Of a DNA stretch of 64,000 nt, positions 50,201 through 61,610 are shown piece after piece (positions within the stretch are counted from its first letter, which is position 1; the number at the start of each line of letters is the position of its first letter). The translations under genes were made by a program, and so were the position numbers. Source of the DNA: DATCLS01 sp036563805 (GTDB taxonomy: Bacteria; Actinomycetota; Acidimicrobiia; Acidimicrobiales; VFJN01); the NCBI GenBank assembly GCA_036563805.1, contig DATCLS010000051.1, positions 8,716 through 72,715 on the forward strand, given 5' to 3'. The notes beneath the pieces are model-generated. The model was not told the origin of the DNA. It saw nothing but the letters and a program-made list of their open reading frames with translations, and made no database searches.

Positions 50201-50331
50201 GGCGAGGGGCCTGGCCAGCCGTCGCCGGCTCTCCCACCGGAGTGCCACCACTGGGCGGTGGCGGCGCCGACGCCGGCGAGTGCGGCGGCGAGCACGCCTC
50301 CCGCCGTCGGGCTGCCGTCGGCTGCCAGGCG
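50201..50331. other. Gene-free gap between small genes
   Basis: 131 bp between the small soluble protein gene and the DUF2510 gene, both on the minus strand. I see no RNA gene, hairpin or promoter motif that stands out. Confidence 0.4.
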
Positions 50332-51264
50332 TCAGCTGTCCAGGCGGTCCGACGCCGTGCGGGCCAGGCGCTCCACCATCTCCCGGTCCAGGTCGTCCAT
50401 GGGGGCCGGGACCGTGATCGTCACCGCGCTCAGCACGCCGCCGTGCCGGTCGAGGCAGCGGAGCATGTCGTGGCGGCCCGTGCCGGGGGAGTGGTTCTCG
50501 GTGTGGAGCACGTACCACAGCGTCTCGTCGCCGAGCGCCGGGCCGGTCAGCTCGTCGGGCGTGATCGTCGATCGCCAGGTCTCGCCGTCGACGGTGTTGA
50601 CGTCCTCGAACGTGCCGCACTGGTTGACCTGGCGGTTGTGCTCCTCGACGATGGCGGCCGCCTGCTCGGGCGAGACCTCCATCACGACGTGGGAGAGCCA
50701 GATCCCGGTGTCGCCGTAGTCGAAGACGGCCTCGGCTTGGCGCGTGGCGCCGATCTCGAGACCCGGCTCGCAGATCACGTACTCGGCCTCGCCCGGCGGG
50801 ACCTCGGCCTCCCGCCACCCGTCCGGCATGTCCTCGATCGTGAGCAGGGCGTCGCGGGGGTCGCCGGCCGTCGCCGTGGTCGTGGCGGGATCGGCGTCGG
50901 CCCCGTCGGAGCCGCCCCGGTTCACGGCGACCGCCACGGCCCCCACCACGATCAGGGCGAGCGCCGCGAGGCCGGCGACCAGCGCCACCTGGCGGCCCGA
51001 CGACGAGTCCGGGGACGAGGGAGCCGGCGCAGAAGCCGGCACCGATCCCGGGGTCGACGGAACCGCCCCGGCCGGCGGCTGCAGCTGCGGGTGCGGCTGG
51101 GGCTGCTGCCCGACCACCGGAGCCGCCGGCTGGTGGGCGTCGAGCCGGTCGATGGTCTCGACGCCGTGGTCGGCGACGATGTCCGTCCACGCGCTGCCGT
51201 CCCACCAACGGAACTCGTGGCGGCCCATCGGGTCCGGCAGCCAGCCTGGCTCGACGGTGCTCAC
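50332..51264 (-). CDS. DUF2510 single-pass membrane protein
   Basis: 310 residues from ATG 51264. An N-terminal DUF2510 module (about 6-27: PGWLPDPMGRHEFRWWDG followed by WT) precedes a Pro/Gln-rich cytoplasmic linker. One membrane helix follows (about 92-112, VALVAGLAALALIVVGAVAVAV), and an extracellular domain (about 140-310) has Cys in YVICEPG, NQCGTFE and MLRCLDRHG. DUF2510 is thought to mediate protein contacts at the actinobacterial membrane. The extracellular part resembles lipoprotein-like sensors. Function unknown. Confidence 0.8.
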   Translation of the reverse strand: MSTVEPGWLPDPMGRHEFRWWDGSAWTDIVADHGVETIDRLDAHQPAAPVVGQQPQPHPQLQPPAGAVPSTPGSVPASAPAPSSPDSSSGRQVALVAGLAALALIVVGAVAVAVNRGGSDGADADPATTTATAGDPRDALLTIEDMPDGWREAEVPPGEAEYVICEPGLEIGATRQAEAVFDYGDTGIWLSHVVMEVSPEQAAAIVEEHNRQVNQCGTFEDVNTVDGETWRSTITPDELTGPALGDETLWYVLHTENHSPGTGRHDMLRCLDRHGGVLSAVTITVPAPMDDLDREMVERLARTASDRLDS

Positions 51265-51334
51265 GCACCGACGTTAGCTATGGGCGACCTCCGCATACGT
51301 CGCGCGCGCCGCCCCCACACACCGCCCCGGCCGC

Positions 51335-51520
51335 CTCTCCGCCAGCGTCCGCATCACTGAGGTGGCCCGCGACGGGTTCATGTCCGGCATGCGGCTGGCG
51401 ATGCTCGTCGCCGCCGGGATCACCGTCGTCGCCGCCATCGGCGCCTTCCTCTGGCTGCCGGCCCGGGCCCCCGCCGCCGGCTCCGACCCCGCTCCCGACC
51501 CGGCCCGGAGCCCGAGGACG
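51335..51520 (+). pseudogene. Remnant of a DHA2-type MFS transporter C-terminus
   Basis: In the frame read from 51335 the translation is RITEVARDGFMSGMRLAM, then a membrane helix LVAAGITVVAAIGAFLWLPAR and a Pro/Ala tail. This looks like the last helix and tail of a 14-helix DHA2 drug-export MFS protein (…ARDAFVxGMxxA…LVAAG…LPAR). No upstream MFS coding survives; the DUF2510 gene lies head-on. The frame then runs on into the PPOX gene region without a proper stop. Most likely debris of a deleted transporter. Confidence 0.45.
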
Positions 51521-51558
51521 TGGGGACTCCGGCGTGAGCGAGCGACGGCCAACCAGCC

Positions 51559-51981
51559 TTGTTCACCTCGCGGGAGCGGGCCTACCTCGCCGACCAGGTG
51601 CTCGGCCGGCTCGCCACGGTCGACGCCCGCGGCCGGCCCCACGTCGTGCCGGTCGGCTACCACCACGACCCCGAGACCGACACGATCCTCGTCGGCGGGC
51701 GTCGCTTCGGCGCCAGCAGGAAGTACCGGGACGCCCGCGATCGGCGCCACGTCGCCCTGGTCGTCGACGACCTCGCCTCCACCGACCCGTGGCGCCCCCG
51801 CGGCATCGAGGTCCGCGGGCTCGCCGAGGCGGTCACCCGCTCGGGCCGCCCGCCCGAGCGGCCCGACGACGCCATGATCCGCATCACCCCCACCCGCATC
51901 GTCGCCTGGGGGATCGACACCGACCCCTTCGGCCCGCCCCGCGCCCGGGACGTCGACCCCGAACCGTCCGGGCCGGGGTAG
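51559..51981 (+). CDS. PPOX-class F420-dependent enzyme
   Basis: 140 residues from TTG 51559, the first start in frame, placing the conserved N-terminus correctly. Split-barrel features: FTSRERAYLADQVLGRLATVDARGRPHVVPVGYHHD, then TILVGGRRFGASRKYRDARDRRHVALVVDD, and RGIEVRGLAEAV. This is the pattern of F420-binding PPOX proteins (MSMEG_3380-like). It probably uses F420 in redox or detoxification. No neighbour clarifies the substrate. Confidence 0.8.
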   Translation: MFTSRERAYLADQVLGRLATVDARGRPHVVPVGYHHDPETDTILVGGRRFGASRKYRDARDRRHVALVVDDLASTDPWRPRGIEVRGLAEAVTRSGRPPERPDDAMIRITPTRIVAWGIDTDPFGPPRARDVDPEPSGPG

Positions 51982-52102
51982 GCCTCGGGGCCTCGGCCCC
52001 CGCCCGCCCGGGCCATCGCGCTTGGCACCCCCTGCCACTAGCGGCGCACCTGCGCGGCCGTAGAGAGTCGGGACACGGCGGCAGACACGAAAGGGCGGGC
52101 GG

Positions 52103-52969
52103 ATGGACGAGCGGATCCTCGCCGCGCTGATCGGCGCCGGCGCGACCCTGGTCGCGGCGGTCATCGGGCTCTGGCGATCGTCCAGAGGCGGCCAATCGGC
52201 GACGCAAACGATCAACGTCAACGCGCCACTGCGGCAAACGCACCGGGCCGAGCCTCGGCGTTACCTCGCGGTCTTCCTCATCGGGGTGCTGACCACGGCG
52301 AGCCTCTTCACCTGGGCGCTCGCCGGGGGCAGCCCCAGCTCGGACGGCACGGGGGCGATGGCGGAGCGCCCAGGCGAATCGGCCTCGCCACCTCCCGCAT
52401 CGGCGGAGTCAGGACCGCCGGACGGCGGCCGGCGCGACCCGGCCGAGTGTCCGCCTCGAGACCGCTTCGTCGCAGCTGGCGCACGGAGCCCGGAGTTCTA
52501 CTACCGGGACCTGCCGGGCGACGGTGCGTCGCTGGTCTTTCAGATGACGATCGCCGGCAGCGACGAACGGCTGGTCGTCAGCATCTGCGCGGATGGGTCG
52601 GGCGGGTACTGGTACTTCAGCCGCGGCGTCCAGAAGCCGACGCTGGGACTCGTCGCCCCGGCGTCGGTCGTCGGCGACGGGTTCGAGGCGGACTACGAGT
52701 TCGCCGACGGGCCCGTGACCTATCGCGTCGAGCCCGGAGGCGTCACCGTGACCGAGCGCGGCCGGGCGACCGATCTGCCGGTCGTCGATGTCGTCTGCGT
52801 GGACGGCGAGCGCGTTCCCGACGCCTTCGCCGGCGCCGGACCCAGCTGCGCGGAGGCCACGCCCATCCCGTGGGAGCTCGGTTGGGCAACAATGTGCCGT
52901 GGGGATGAGGCGCTGGGTAGGGGTGGCGGCTGCGGTCGCGGCATCGCTGGGCCTGGGGTGCACCGGTGA
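52103..52969 (+). CDS. Membrane protein of unknown function
   Basis: 288 residues from ATG 52103. A hydrophobic N-terminal helix (about 5-22), a second membrane helix (about 52-73, RYLAVFLIGVLTTASLFTWAL), then an extracellular part with a Pro/Ser/Gly-rich stalk. A folded domain (about 115-255) includes DGASLVFQMTIAGSDERLVVSICADGSGGYWYFSRG. No family recognised. Its 3' end overlaps the following lipoprotein gene by 65 bp, so the last 22 codons are shared with another frame; the tail (GRGGGCGRG) looks non-native. Confidence 0.62.
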   Translation: MDERILAALIGAGATLVAAVIGLWRSSRGGQSATQTINVNAPLRQTHRAEPRRYLAVFLIGVLTTASLFTWALAGGSPSSDGTGAMAERPGESASPPPASAESGPPDGGRRDPAECPPRDRFVAAGARSPEFYYRDLPGDGASLVFQMTIAGSDERLVVSICADGSGGYWYFSRGVQKPTLGLVAPASVVGDGFEADYEFADGPVTYRVEPGGVTVTERGRATDLPVVDVVCVDGERVPDAFAGAGPSCAEATPIPWELGWATMCRGDEALGRGGGCGRGIAGPGVHR

Positions 52970-53396
52970 CGACGACGGTCGACGCGGCGACGCGCCGGCG
53001 AGCGCGTCCGAGCTCGCCGAGCAGCTCGGCTGCGACCGGACGCAGCGCGGCGGGCGGACGGGGTGGGACGAGCGGCACCCGGTCGAGTGCTTCACGGAGG
53101 CGGGGTGGGCGGCGACGATCCACGCCCCGCTCGGGGAGCCCGAGCGGTCGTCGGCGCTGCGCCTGCTGCGGAGCCGGTACCAGGATGCCGATCAGAGCCT
53201 CGCGCCGTGTCTCGTGGACAGCGGCGACGTCGACGTCGGGACCTTCTCGGTCATCGCCGGCGAGACGTGGATCGTGGTCGTGACCGACGATCGGGGGACC
53301 GAACGGGTGCTGGACCGGCTCGGGGGAGAGATCCAGCCGGCCGACGGGACGGGGCCTCCGGTCAGCTATCCCTCCCTCCCGTGCCCTGACGCGTGA
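52905..53396 (+). CDS. Small putative lipoprotein
   Basis: 163 residues from ATG 52905. Signal peptide with lipobox LGLGC, lipid-modified Cys19, then an acidic stretch (TGDDDG). The mature part has Cys in LGCDRTQ, VECFTEAG, APCLVDSG and a terminal LPCPDA. Unknown family. Starts inside the end of the preceding membrane-protein gene in another frame. Likely an actinobacterial surface lipoprotein. A terminator for the opposite-strand tRNA lies 90 bp downstream. Confidence 0.6.
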   Translation: MRRWVGVAAAVAASLGLGCTGDDDGRRGDAPASASELAEQLGCDRTQRGGRTGWDERHPVECFTEAGWAATIHAPLGEPERSSALRLLRSRYQDADQSLAPCLVDSGDVDVGTFSVIAGETWIVVVTDDRGTERVLDRLGGEIQPADGTGPPVSYPSLPCPDA

Positions 53397-53484
53397 CGGC
53401 GACGTGACGGAGCGGGCCGCGGCGCACGCTGAGCGGCCCAAGCCGGCTGAGCGGGCCTCGCCAGGCCGACCCGAACAAAGCGAA

Positions 53485-53509
53485 AGGCCGCAGCCAACGG
53501 CTGCGGCCT
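53485..53509 (-). terminator. Rho-independent terminator after tRNA-Ala
   Basis: Perfect 11-bp stem (53485-53495 with 53499-53509) and a 3-nt loop. On the minus strand it is followed by CTTTCGCTTTG, a degenerate T-run. It terminates the leuS/tRNA transcript and may also act on the plus-strand lipoprotein gene. Confidence 0.75.
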
Positions 53510-53518
53510 CCTCGGGAG

Positions 53519-53591
53519 TGGAGCTAGAGGGACTCGAACCCTCGACCTCTTCCATGCCATGGAAGCGCTCTTCCACCTGAGCTATAGCCCC
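53519..53591 (-). tRNA. tRNA-Ala (anticodon GGC)
   Basis: 73-nt cloverleaf on the minus strand. The acceptor stem GGGGCTA pairs with TAGCTCC, giving the G3:U70 wobble pair that identifies alanine tRNAs. The anticodon stem CTTCC/GGAAG encloses the loop ATGGCAT, anticodon GGC, reading GCC and GCT. The T-arm contains GGTTCGAGTCC. The 3' CCA is not encoded. It lies 59 bp downstream of leuS on the same strand, followed by a terminator. Confidence 0.97.
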
Positions 53592-53650
53592 GTGGCGGGA
53601 GCCGCCAGACTAGCAGAGCCGGACGGCCCCCCAAAACACACTTACGGTGG

Positions 53651-56551
<2,901 letters not shown>

Positions 56552-56638
56552 AGTCCGCTCAGGGTAGTGCCCCCGCTGGTGGGGACGGTCATCCGTTTCC
56601 GTGTAACGCGCGCTCTCGGCGGGAGGTCCGATCCCGCA

Positions 56639-58285
56639 ATGCACTCCTTGATCGATCGCATCTCCCGCGCCGCCGCATGCGACCGGACGCTCACGTTCGT
56701 CGTGGGCGGGCACGAGGACGTCGTACCGTGGCGGCAGCTGCACGACGAGGCCAAGGCGTACGCAGCCGCCCTCCAGGAGCGCGGCATCGGGCCGGGCGAC
56801 CACGTGGCGCTGCTGTCGCCCACCACCCGGCCGCTCGTGACCGCCATCCAAGCCACCTGGCTGGCCGGGGCGACCGTGGTGGTGCTGCCGCTGCCCATGC
56901 GGCTGGCGTCGATCGAGGACTTCGTGGCCCAGACCCGCCAGCGGGTCCGGCACGCCGACGTCAAGCTGGTCGTGGTCGACGCCGACCTGGCCGCGTTCGT
57001 CGCCCCCGAGCCCGGCGACCCGCCGATGATCGGGTTCGACGAGCTGGCCGGCGGCGACGCCGCCCGGTGGCAGCGGCCGCCGAACGACCCCGAGCGGCTG
57101 GCGATCCTGCAGTTCACCAGCGGCTCGACGTCGGACCCCAAGGGCGTGATGCTCCCGGACCGGGTGCTGTGCGCCAACCTCGACGCCATCGCCGAGGCCG
57201 GCCGGCTCGTGCCCGGCGAGGACGTGCTCGTGTCCTGGCTGCCCCTCTACCACGACATGGGCCTGGTCGGGATGCTGACGCTGCCCATGTCGACCGGGAC
57301 CGACCTGGTCCTCGGGGCCCCGCAGGACTTCACGTCCCGCCCCGCCCGGTGGATGGAGTGGATCTCGACCTACGGCGGCACGGCCACGGCCGGCCCCAAC
57401 TTCGCCTGGGTGCTGGCGACCCGGGCCCTGCGGAAGGCCGAGCAGCTCGACCTGTCGCGGTTGCGCATCGCCCTCAACGGCGCCGAGCCCATCGACACCG
57501 GGCAGGTCCAGGCGTTCATCGAGGCCGGCATGCGCCACGGGCTGCGGCCCGAAGCCGTGTTCCCGGCGTTCGGCATGGCCGAGGTGGCCATCGGCGGCAC
57601 GTTCCCCGAGCCGCTGACCGGCATGCGCACCGACTGCGTCGACCGCCGGGTGCTCGAGACCGAGCGCTACGCGGCGCCGGCCCACCCGGGCGACGAGGGC
57701 AGCCGGACGTTCGCCCTGCTGGGCCGGCCGGTCCCCGGGCTGGAGATCCGCATCGTCGACCCCGAGCGCGGCGTCCCCCTGCAGGACCGGGAGGTCGGCG
57801 AGCTGGAGATCCGGGGCACGTCGGTCACCCCCGGCTACTACCGCCGGCCCGACGTGAACGCCGAGACGTTCCACGACGGCTGGCTGCGGACCGGCGACCT
57901 CGCCTACACGCTCGACGGCGAGCTCGTCGTGTGCGGCCGCATCAAGGACGTGATCATCGTGGGCGGCCGCAACGTCTTCCCCGAGGACGTCGAGCGGGCG
58001 GTCGGCGACCTCGACGGCATCCGAGCCGGCAACGTGATCGCCTTCGGCGTCGACGGCGACCGGGGCCGGGAGACGCTCGTGGTGGTGGCCGAGCTCAAGG
58101 CCGACGACCGCGACGCCGTCCACCGGCGGGTGGCCGAGCGGGTGCGCGAGGTGGTCGGCGTGCCGGCCAAGGACATCGTGCTCGTCGCCCCCGGCACGCT
58201 GCCCAAGACCAGCTCGGGCAAGCTCCAGCGGTCGCTGTGCAAGCGGCGCTACCTGGACGGCCAGCTCGAGCTGGTCACGGTCTGA
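56639..58285 (+). CDS. Fatty-acyl-AMP ligase (FAAL)-like AMP-forming synthetase
   Basis: 548 residues from ATG 56639, with GGGAGG upstream. Adenylating enzyme with A3 LQFTSGSTSDPKGVM, WLPLYHDMGLVG (FAAL-typical), AFGMAEVAIGG (A5), GWLRTGDLAY (A7), KDVIIVGGRNVFPEDVE (A8) and KTSSGKLQRS (A10 Lys). FAAL proteins activate long-chain acids as acyl-AMP for transfer to acyl carriers. At 548 residues it is within the usual range. No carrier protein or polyketide synthase is nearby; divergent from leuS across 87 bp. Confidence 0.9.
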   Translation: MHSLIDRISRAAACDRTLTFVVGGHEDVVPWRQLHDEAKAYAAALQERGIGPGDHVALLSPTTRPLVTAIQATWLAGATVVVLPLPMRLASIEDFVAQTRQRVRHADVKLVVVDADLAAFVAPEPGDPPMIGFDELAGGDAARWQRPPNDPERLAILQFTSGSTSDPKGVMLPDRVLCANLDAIAEAGRLVPGEDVLVSWLPLYHDMGLVGMLTLPMSTGTDLVLGAPQDFTSRPARWMEWISTYGGTATAGPNFAWVLATRALRKAEQLDLSRLRIALNGAEPIDTGQVQAFIEAGMRHGLRPEAVFPAFGMAEVAIGGTFPEPLTGMRTDCVDRRVLETERYAAPAHPGDEGSRTFALLGRPVPGLEIRIVDPERGVPLQDREVGELEIRGTSVTPGYYRRPDVNAETFHDGWLRTGDLAYTLDGELVVCGRIKDVIIVGGRNVFPEDVERAVGDLDGIRAGNVIAFGVDGDRGRETLVVVAELKADDRDAVHRRVAERVREVVGVPAKDIVLVAPGTLPKTSSGKLQRSLCKRRYLDGQLELVTV

Positions 58286-58300
58286 CCCGACTGTCCGGGC

Positions 58301-58327
58301 GGCCCGGACGGTCTCACCGTCCGGGCC
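58301..58327 (+). terminator. 12-bp hairpin after the acyl-AMP ligase gene
   Basis: Perfect 12-bp stem GGCCCGGACGGT (58301-58312) with complement 58316-58327 and a CTC loop, 16 bp after the ligase stop. No T-run. It lies between convergent genes, so it can terminate both. Confidence 0.65.
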
Positions 58328-58391
58328 TGCGGGCGGCCGGACCGACCGGTCTGGCAGCCGGGTCGGCGGCCGGCCCGGTGACCGGCCCGGC

Positions 58392-59399
58392 TCAGCCCTC
58401 CTTCAGCGCGGCGATGAGCCGGGTCAGCTCGTCGGGCTCGACGTCGTAGGGCGCGTAGAAGCTGAGGCGGTGGAGCAGCCCGCCCCACCGCTCGCGCAGC
58501 TGCTGGGCCACCGACTCGATCGAGCCGACGACGGCGAAGGCGTCGAGCATCTCGTCGTCGATCAGCTCGCCCATCTCCTTCCACCGGCCCTGCTTGGACA
58601 GGCGGTTGAGCTCGTCCTGGGCGTCGCCCCAGCCGTGCAGCTCCAGCACCGGCCGGTAGGCGGGCGTCGAGCCGTAGAAGGCGATCTGCTGGCGGACGGC
58701 GGTGGAGGCGGCGGCCATCTCCTCCTCGTTCCGCCCCGACACGATGAACATCGGGCCCGACAGCTCGAACCCCTCCATGGTCTTGCCGGCCTTGGCCCGC
58801 CCCCGCTGGAGCGCGGGCAGCGTCACCTCCTCGACGTAGCGCCGGGTGGTGAAGGCGTGGCAGATGAGGCCGTCGGCCACCTCGCCGGCCACCTCGGTCA
58901 TCCGCTCACCGACGCCGGCCAGGAAGATGCGGGGGTCGCCGTGGCCGTTGGGCCCCGGGTTGAAGAACGGCGTCATCAGGGTGTGGGTGTAGAACTCGCC
59001 CTGGAAGTCGAGCTTCGTGCCCTTGTCCCACGACTCCCAGATCGCCCGGATGGCCAGGATCATCTCCCGCATCCGGGCCGCCGGCTTCGACCACGGCATC
59101 GAGAAGCGGCGCGTGATGTGGGGCTTGATCTGGCTGCCCAGCCCGAGGATGAAGCGCCCGCCCGACAGCGCCTGCAGATCCCACGACGTCTGGGCCAGCG
59201 TCATCGGGTTGCGGGCGAAGGCCACGGCGATCGACGTGCCCAGGTCGACCTTGCTGGTGTGCTCGGCGGCCAGGGCGAGCGGCAGGAACGGGTCGTGGCT
59301 GGTCTCGGCCGTCCAGACGCCGTCGTAGCCGCGCGCCTCCTGCTTCGCCGCGGCCGTCCCGGCCTGTGCGAGTCCTCCGATGGCACCGTCGACCTTCAT
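58392..59399 (-). CDS. LLM-class F420-dependent oxidoreductase (TIGR03617-like)
   Basis: 335 residues from ATG 59399. Luciferase-like barrel: KVDGAIGGLAQAGTAAAKQEARGYDGVWTAETSHDPFLPLALAAEHT, VDLGTSIAVAFARNPMTLAQTSWDLQALSGGRFILGLGSQIKPHITRRFSMPW, and a long C-terminal domain. The IKPHI.RRFSMPW segment marks the TIGR03617 group as I recall it, proposed to be F420-dependent. Convergent with the acyl-AMP ligase. Substrate unknown; probably a lipid or terpenoid intermediate. Confidence 0.87.
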   Translation of the reverse strand: MKVDGAIGGLAQAGTAAAKQEARGYDGVWTAETSHDPFLPLALAAEHTSKVDLGTSIAVAFARNPMTLAQTSWDLQALSGGRFILGLGSQIKPHITRRFSMPWSKPAARMREMILAIRAIWESWDKGTKLDFQGEFYTHTLMTPFFNPGPNGHGDPRIFLAGVGERMTEVAGEVADGLICHAFTTRRYVEEVTLPALQRGRAKAGKTMEGFELSGPMFIVSGRNEEEMAAASTAVRQQIAFYGSTPAYRPVLELHGWGDAQDELNRLSKQGRWKEMGELIDDEMLDAFAVVGSIESVAQQLRERWGGLLHRLSFYAPYDVEPDELTRLIAALKEG

Positions 59400-59527
59400 G
59401 GACGTGACCGTAGCCCGGGACTTGACCTCAGGGTCAACCGCGCCCCGCGCGGTCCGCGGGCGCCACCGCGGTGGCCCGGGTCCGGCGGCGGGCCGGGGCC
59501 CGGGCGTCGTGGTCGTCAGCAGTCTCG

Positions 59528-60406
59528 TCAGCCGTCGCCGCGCTGGTCGCGCAGGAACCGCTCGAGCTCGGCGGCCAGCTCGTCGCCCGTCGGTAGCTCG
59601 CCCCCGGCGTCCAGGCGCTCGGGCGGCTCGTCCTGCGCGTGGGCGGCCTCGAGTTGACGGAGCATGGCCTGGTGCTCGGGGTTGTTGGCGATCAGCTCGT
59701 CGAGCCGGGCTCGGGTCGTCTCGGCCCGCGTCGGCAGGTCGCCGAGCGGTAGCGACAGCTCGGCCACCTGGCCCAGCGCCTCGACCAGCGCCACGCTGGC
59801 GGCCGGGTACGGCATCTGGGTCGGGACGATGTAGTGCGGCACCTGGGCCCACAGGCCGACCGCGGGGATGCCCCGGCCGTCGCACCGCTGCTCGATCGCC
59901 GCCTGGATGCCGGCCGGGAAGTCGAGCGACGCCTGCAGGAACCCGACCTCGGCCAGGCGGGGCGTCGACGCCGTGCACGCCACCCGGGGCGGCCGGGTGT
60001 GGGGCGTGGCCGCCGGGTAGGCGCCGAGCCCGACGCACAGCCGGACGCCGAACTGCAGCGCCAGCTCGGTGACCTCGTCGGAGAACTGGTGCCACAGCCG
60101 GTCGGGCTCGGCCCCGGCCAGGATGAGCAGCTCCTTGCCGTCGAGGTCGGCGGCCGCCCGCAGCTCGATCGACGGCCAGGTGAGCCCCCGCTGGACCCCG
60201 TCCACCAGGTGCACCACCGGCCGCCGCGCCCGGTAGTCGAGCAGCTCGTCGGTGGCGAACCGGGCGACCGTGACCGTGTCCAGCTCGTCCGCCAGCGTCT
60301 CGACGGCGACCGAGGCGGCCCCGCCGGCGTCGATCCAGCCGTCGAGGGCCAGGACCAGCACGGGGTCGTCGAGGTCGGGTTGCTCGATCAGCTCGTACAG
60401 CGTCAT
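59528..60406 (-). CDS. PAC2-family protein
   Basis: 292 residues from ATG 60406. The PAC2 (proteasome assembly chaperone 2) fold is seen in VLVLALDGWIDAGGAASVAVETLADELD, ATDELLDYRARRPVVHLVDG, LLILAGAEPDRLWHQFSDEVTELALQFGVRLCVGLGAYP and GLWAQVPHY. Actinobacterial members are thought to act with the proteasome or in cell-wall physiology. The C-terminus is acidic and helical. Next to the phosphotransferase gene (24 bp), same strand. Role uncertain. Confidence 0.88.
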   Translation of the reverse strand: MTLYELIEQPDLDDPVLVLALDGWIDAGGAASVAVETLADELDTVTVARFATDELLDYRARRPVVHLVDGVQRGLTWPSIELRAAADLDGKELLILAGAEPDRLWHQFSDEVTELALQFGVRLCVGLGAYPAATPHTRPPRVACTASTPRLAEVGFLQASLDFPAGIQAAIEQRCDGRGIPAVGLWAQVPHYIVPTQMPYPAASVALVEALGQVAELSLPLGDLPTRAETTRARLDELIANNPEHQAMLRQLEAAHAQDEPPERLDAGGELPTGDELAAELERFLRDQRGDG

Positions 60407-60430
60407 CTGACCACCACGGTCGTCACGGTC

Positions 60431-61483
60431 TCACGGCAGGCGGTCGACCGCGGCGCGCGCCGCCTGGGCCAGCAGCTCGACCTGGGCGGCGAACAGCTTC
60501 CACACGTCGGGGTCGCCGTCGCCCATCACACCCTCCTTGTAGCGGGCGCAGACGCCCTCGAGGATGCAGGCGAGCTTCCAGTACCCGAACGCCACGTAGT
60601 AGTCGACGGCCGACAGGTCGCGGTCGGACCGCTCGGCGTAGGCGGCGACCAGCTCGTCCCGCGTCGGGAACCCGTCGAGCACCGTCGCCGCGTCCATGAG
60701 GGCCGGGTGGTCGTCGCCCGGCTCGGTCCAGTACACGAGCAGCAGCCCGACGTCGGCCAGCGGGTCGCCCAGCGTGCACAGCTCCCAGTCGAGGACCGCG
60801 GCGATGCGGCCGTCCGGCCCGAGCAGGCAGTTGTCCAGCCGGTAGTCGCCGTGGACGATGGCCGCCGGGCCCTGCGGCGGGACGCGGGCGACCAGCGCGT
60901 CGTGCACCTCGTCGACGAGCGGCAGCTCGCGGACCTGCGACTGCTGCCACTGGCTGTGCCAGCGGCGGAGCTGGCGCTCGATGTAGCCGTCCTTGCGGCC
61001 GAGGTCGCCGAGGCCGACGGCGTCGGGGTCGACGGCGTGGATGGCGGCCAGCACGTCGGTGATGTCCCGCCCGGCGGTGGCCCGCTGGGCCGGGGTCAGC
61101 TGCTCGCCAGCCGACCGGTCGCGGGCGACGATGCCGTCGACGAAGTCCATGACGTAGAACGGCGCGCCGGTCACCTCCTCGTCGGTGCACAGCCCGACGA
61201 TCGGGGGGACGGGCACGTCGGTGTCGGCCAGCGCCGAGATCACCCGGTGCTCGCGGCCCATGTCGTGGGCCGTGGCCAGCACGTGGCCGAGCGGCGGCCG
61301 GCGCAGGACCCAGGCGTTGCCGGCGCTGTCGGTCACCTTGTAGGTGAGGTTGGAGCGGCCGCCGGCGATCAGCTGGAACGACAGCGGCGGCTCGACGGTC
61401 GCGTGCTCCTGGAACCAGGCGGTGACCCGTGGTCCGTCGATGCCCTGCGGGATCTCTGCGTCGGTCTCGGCGGCGGTCGTCAT
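60431..61483 (-). CDS. APH-type phosphotransferase (ACAD10-like)
   Basis: 350 residues from ATG 61483. Aminoglycoside-phosphotransferase-fold kinase: LIAGGRSNLTYKVTDSAGNAWVLRRPPLG (nucleotide loop with Lys-equivalent), HGDYRLDNCLLGPDGRIAAVLDWELCTLGDPLADVG (catalytic HGD and DWE). This subgroup resembles the ACAD10/FadE36 partner kinases of acyl-CoA metabolism, thought to phosphorylate hydroxyacyl-CoA. Divergent from the thioredoxin-like gene; no ribosome site before the ATG. Confidence 0.87.
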   Translation of the reverse strand: MTTAAETDAEIPQGIDGPRVTAWFQEHATVEPPLSFQLIAGGRSNLTYKVTDSAGNAWVLRRPPLGHVLATAHDMGREHRVISALADTDVPVPPIVGLCTDEEVTGAPFYVMDFVDGIVARDRSAGEQLTPAQRATAGRDITDVLAAIHAVDPDAVGLGDLGRKDGYIERQLRRWHSQWQQSQVRELPLVDEVHDALVARVPPQGPAAIVHGDYRLDNCLLGPDGRIAAVLDWELCTLGDPLADVGLLLVYWTEPGDDHPALMDAATVLDGFPTRDELVAAYAERSDRDLSAVDYYVAFGYWKLACILEGVCARYKEGVMGDGDPDVWKLFAAQVELLAQAARAAVDRLP

Positions 61484-61610
61484 CGGAGGTTCACCGTAGA
61501 GGTTGCGGCGGTGCCTCCGCCCGCCCGGCGGGCGGGGGTCGGTGGGCGCGCGGCGGGGCTCGGGGGCCGTCGTCGGGAGCGGGACCGGCCACCGATAGCC
61601 TGGGCCAGCG

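Noticed and set aside
53485..53509. Hairpin as part of a second tRNA
   Set aside because: Perfect stem with a 3-nt loop followed by a T-rich tail on the minus strand fits a terminator; no cloverleaf can be drawn.
56552..58123. N-terminal extension of leuS on the minus strand
   Set aside because: Antisense to the acyl-AMP ligase. LeuRS is full length from ATG 56551.
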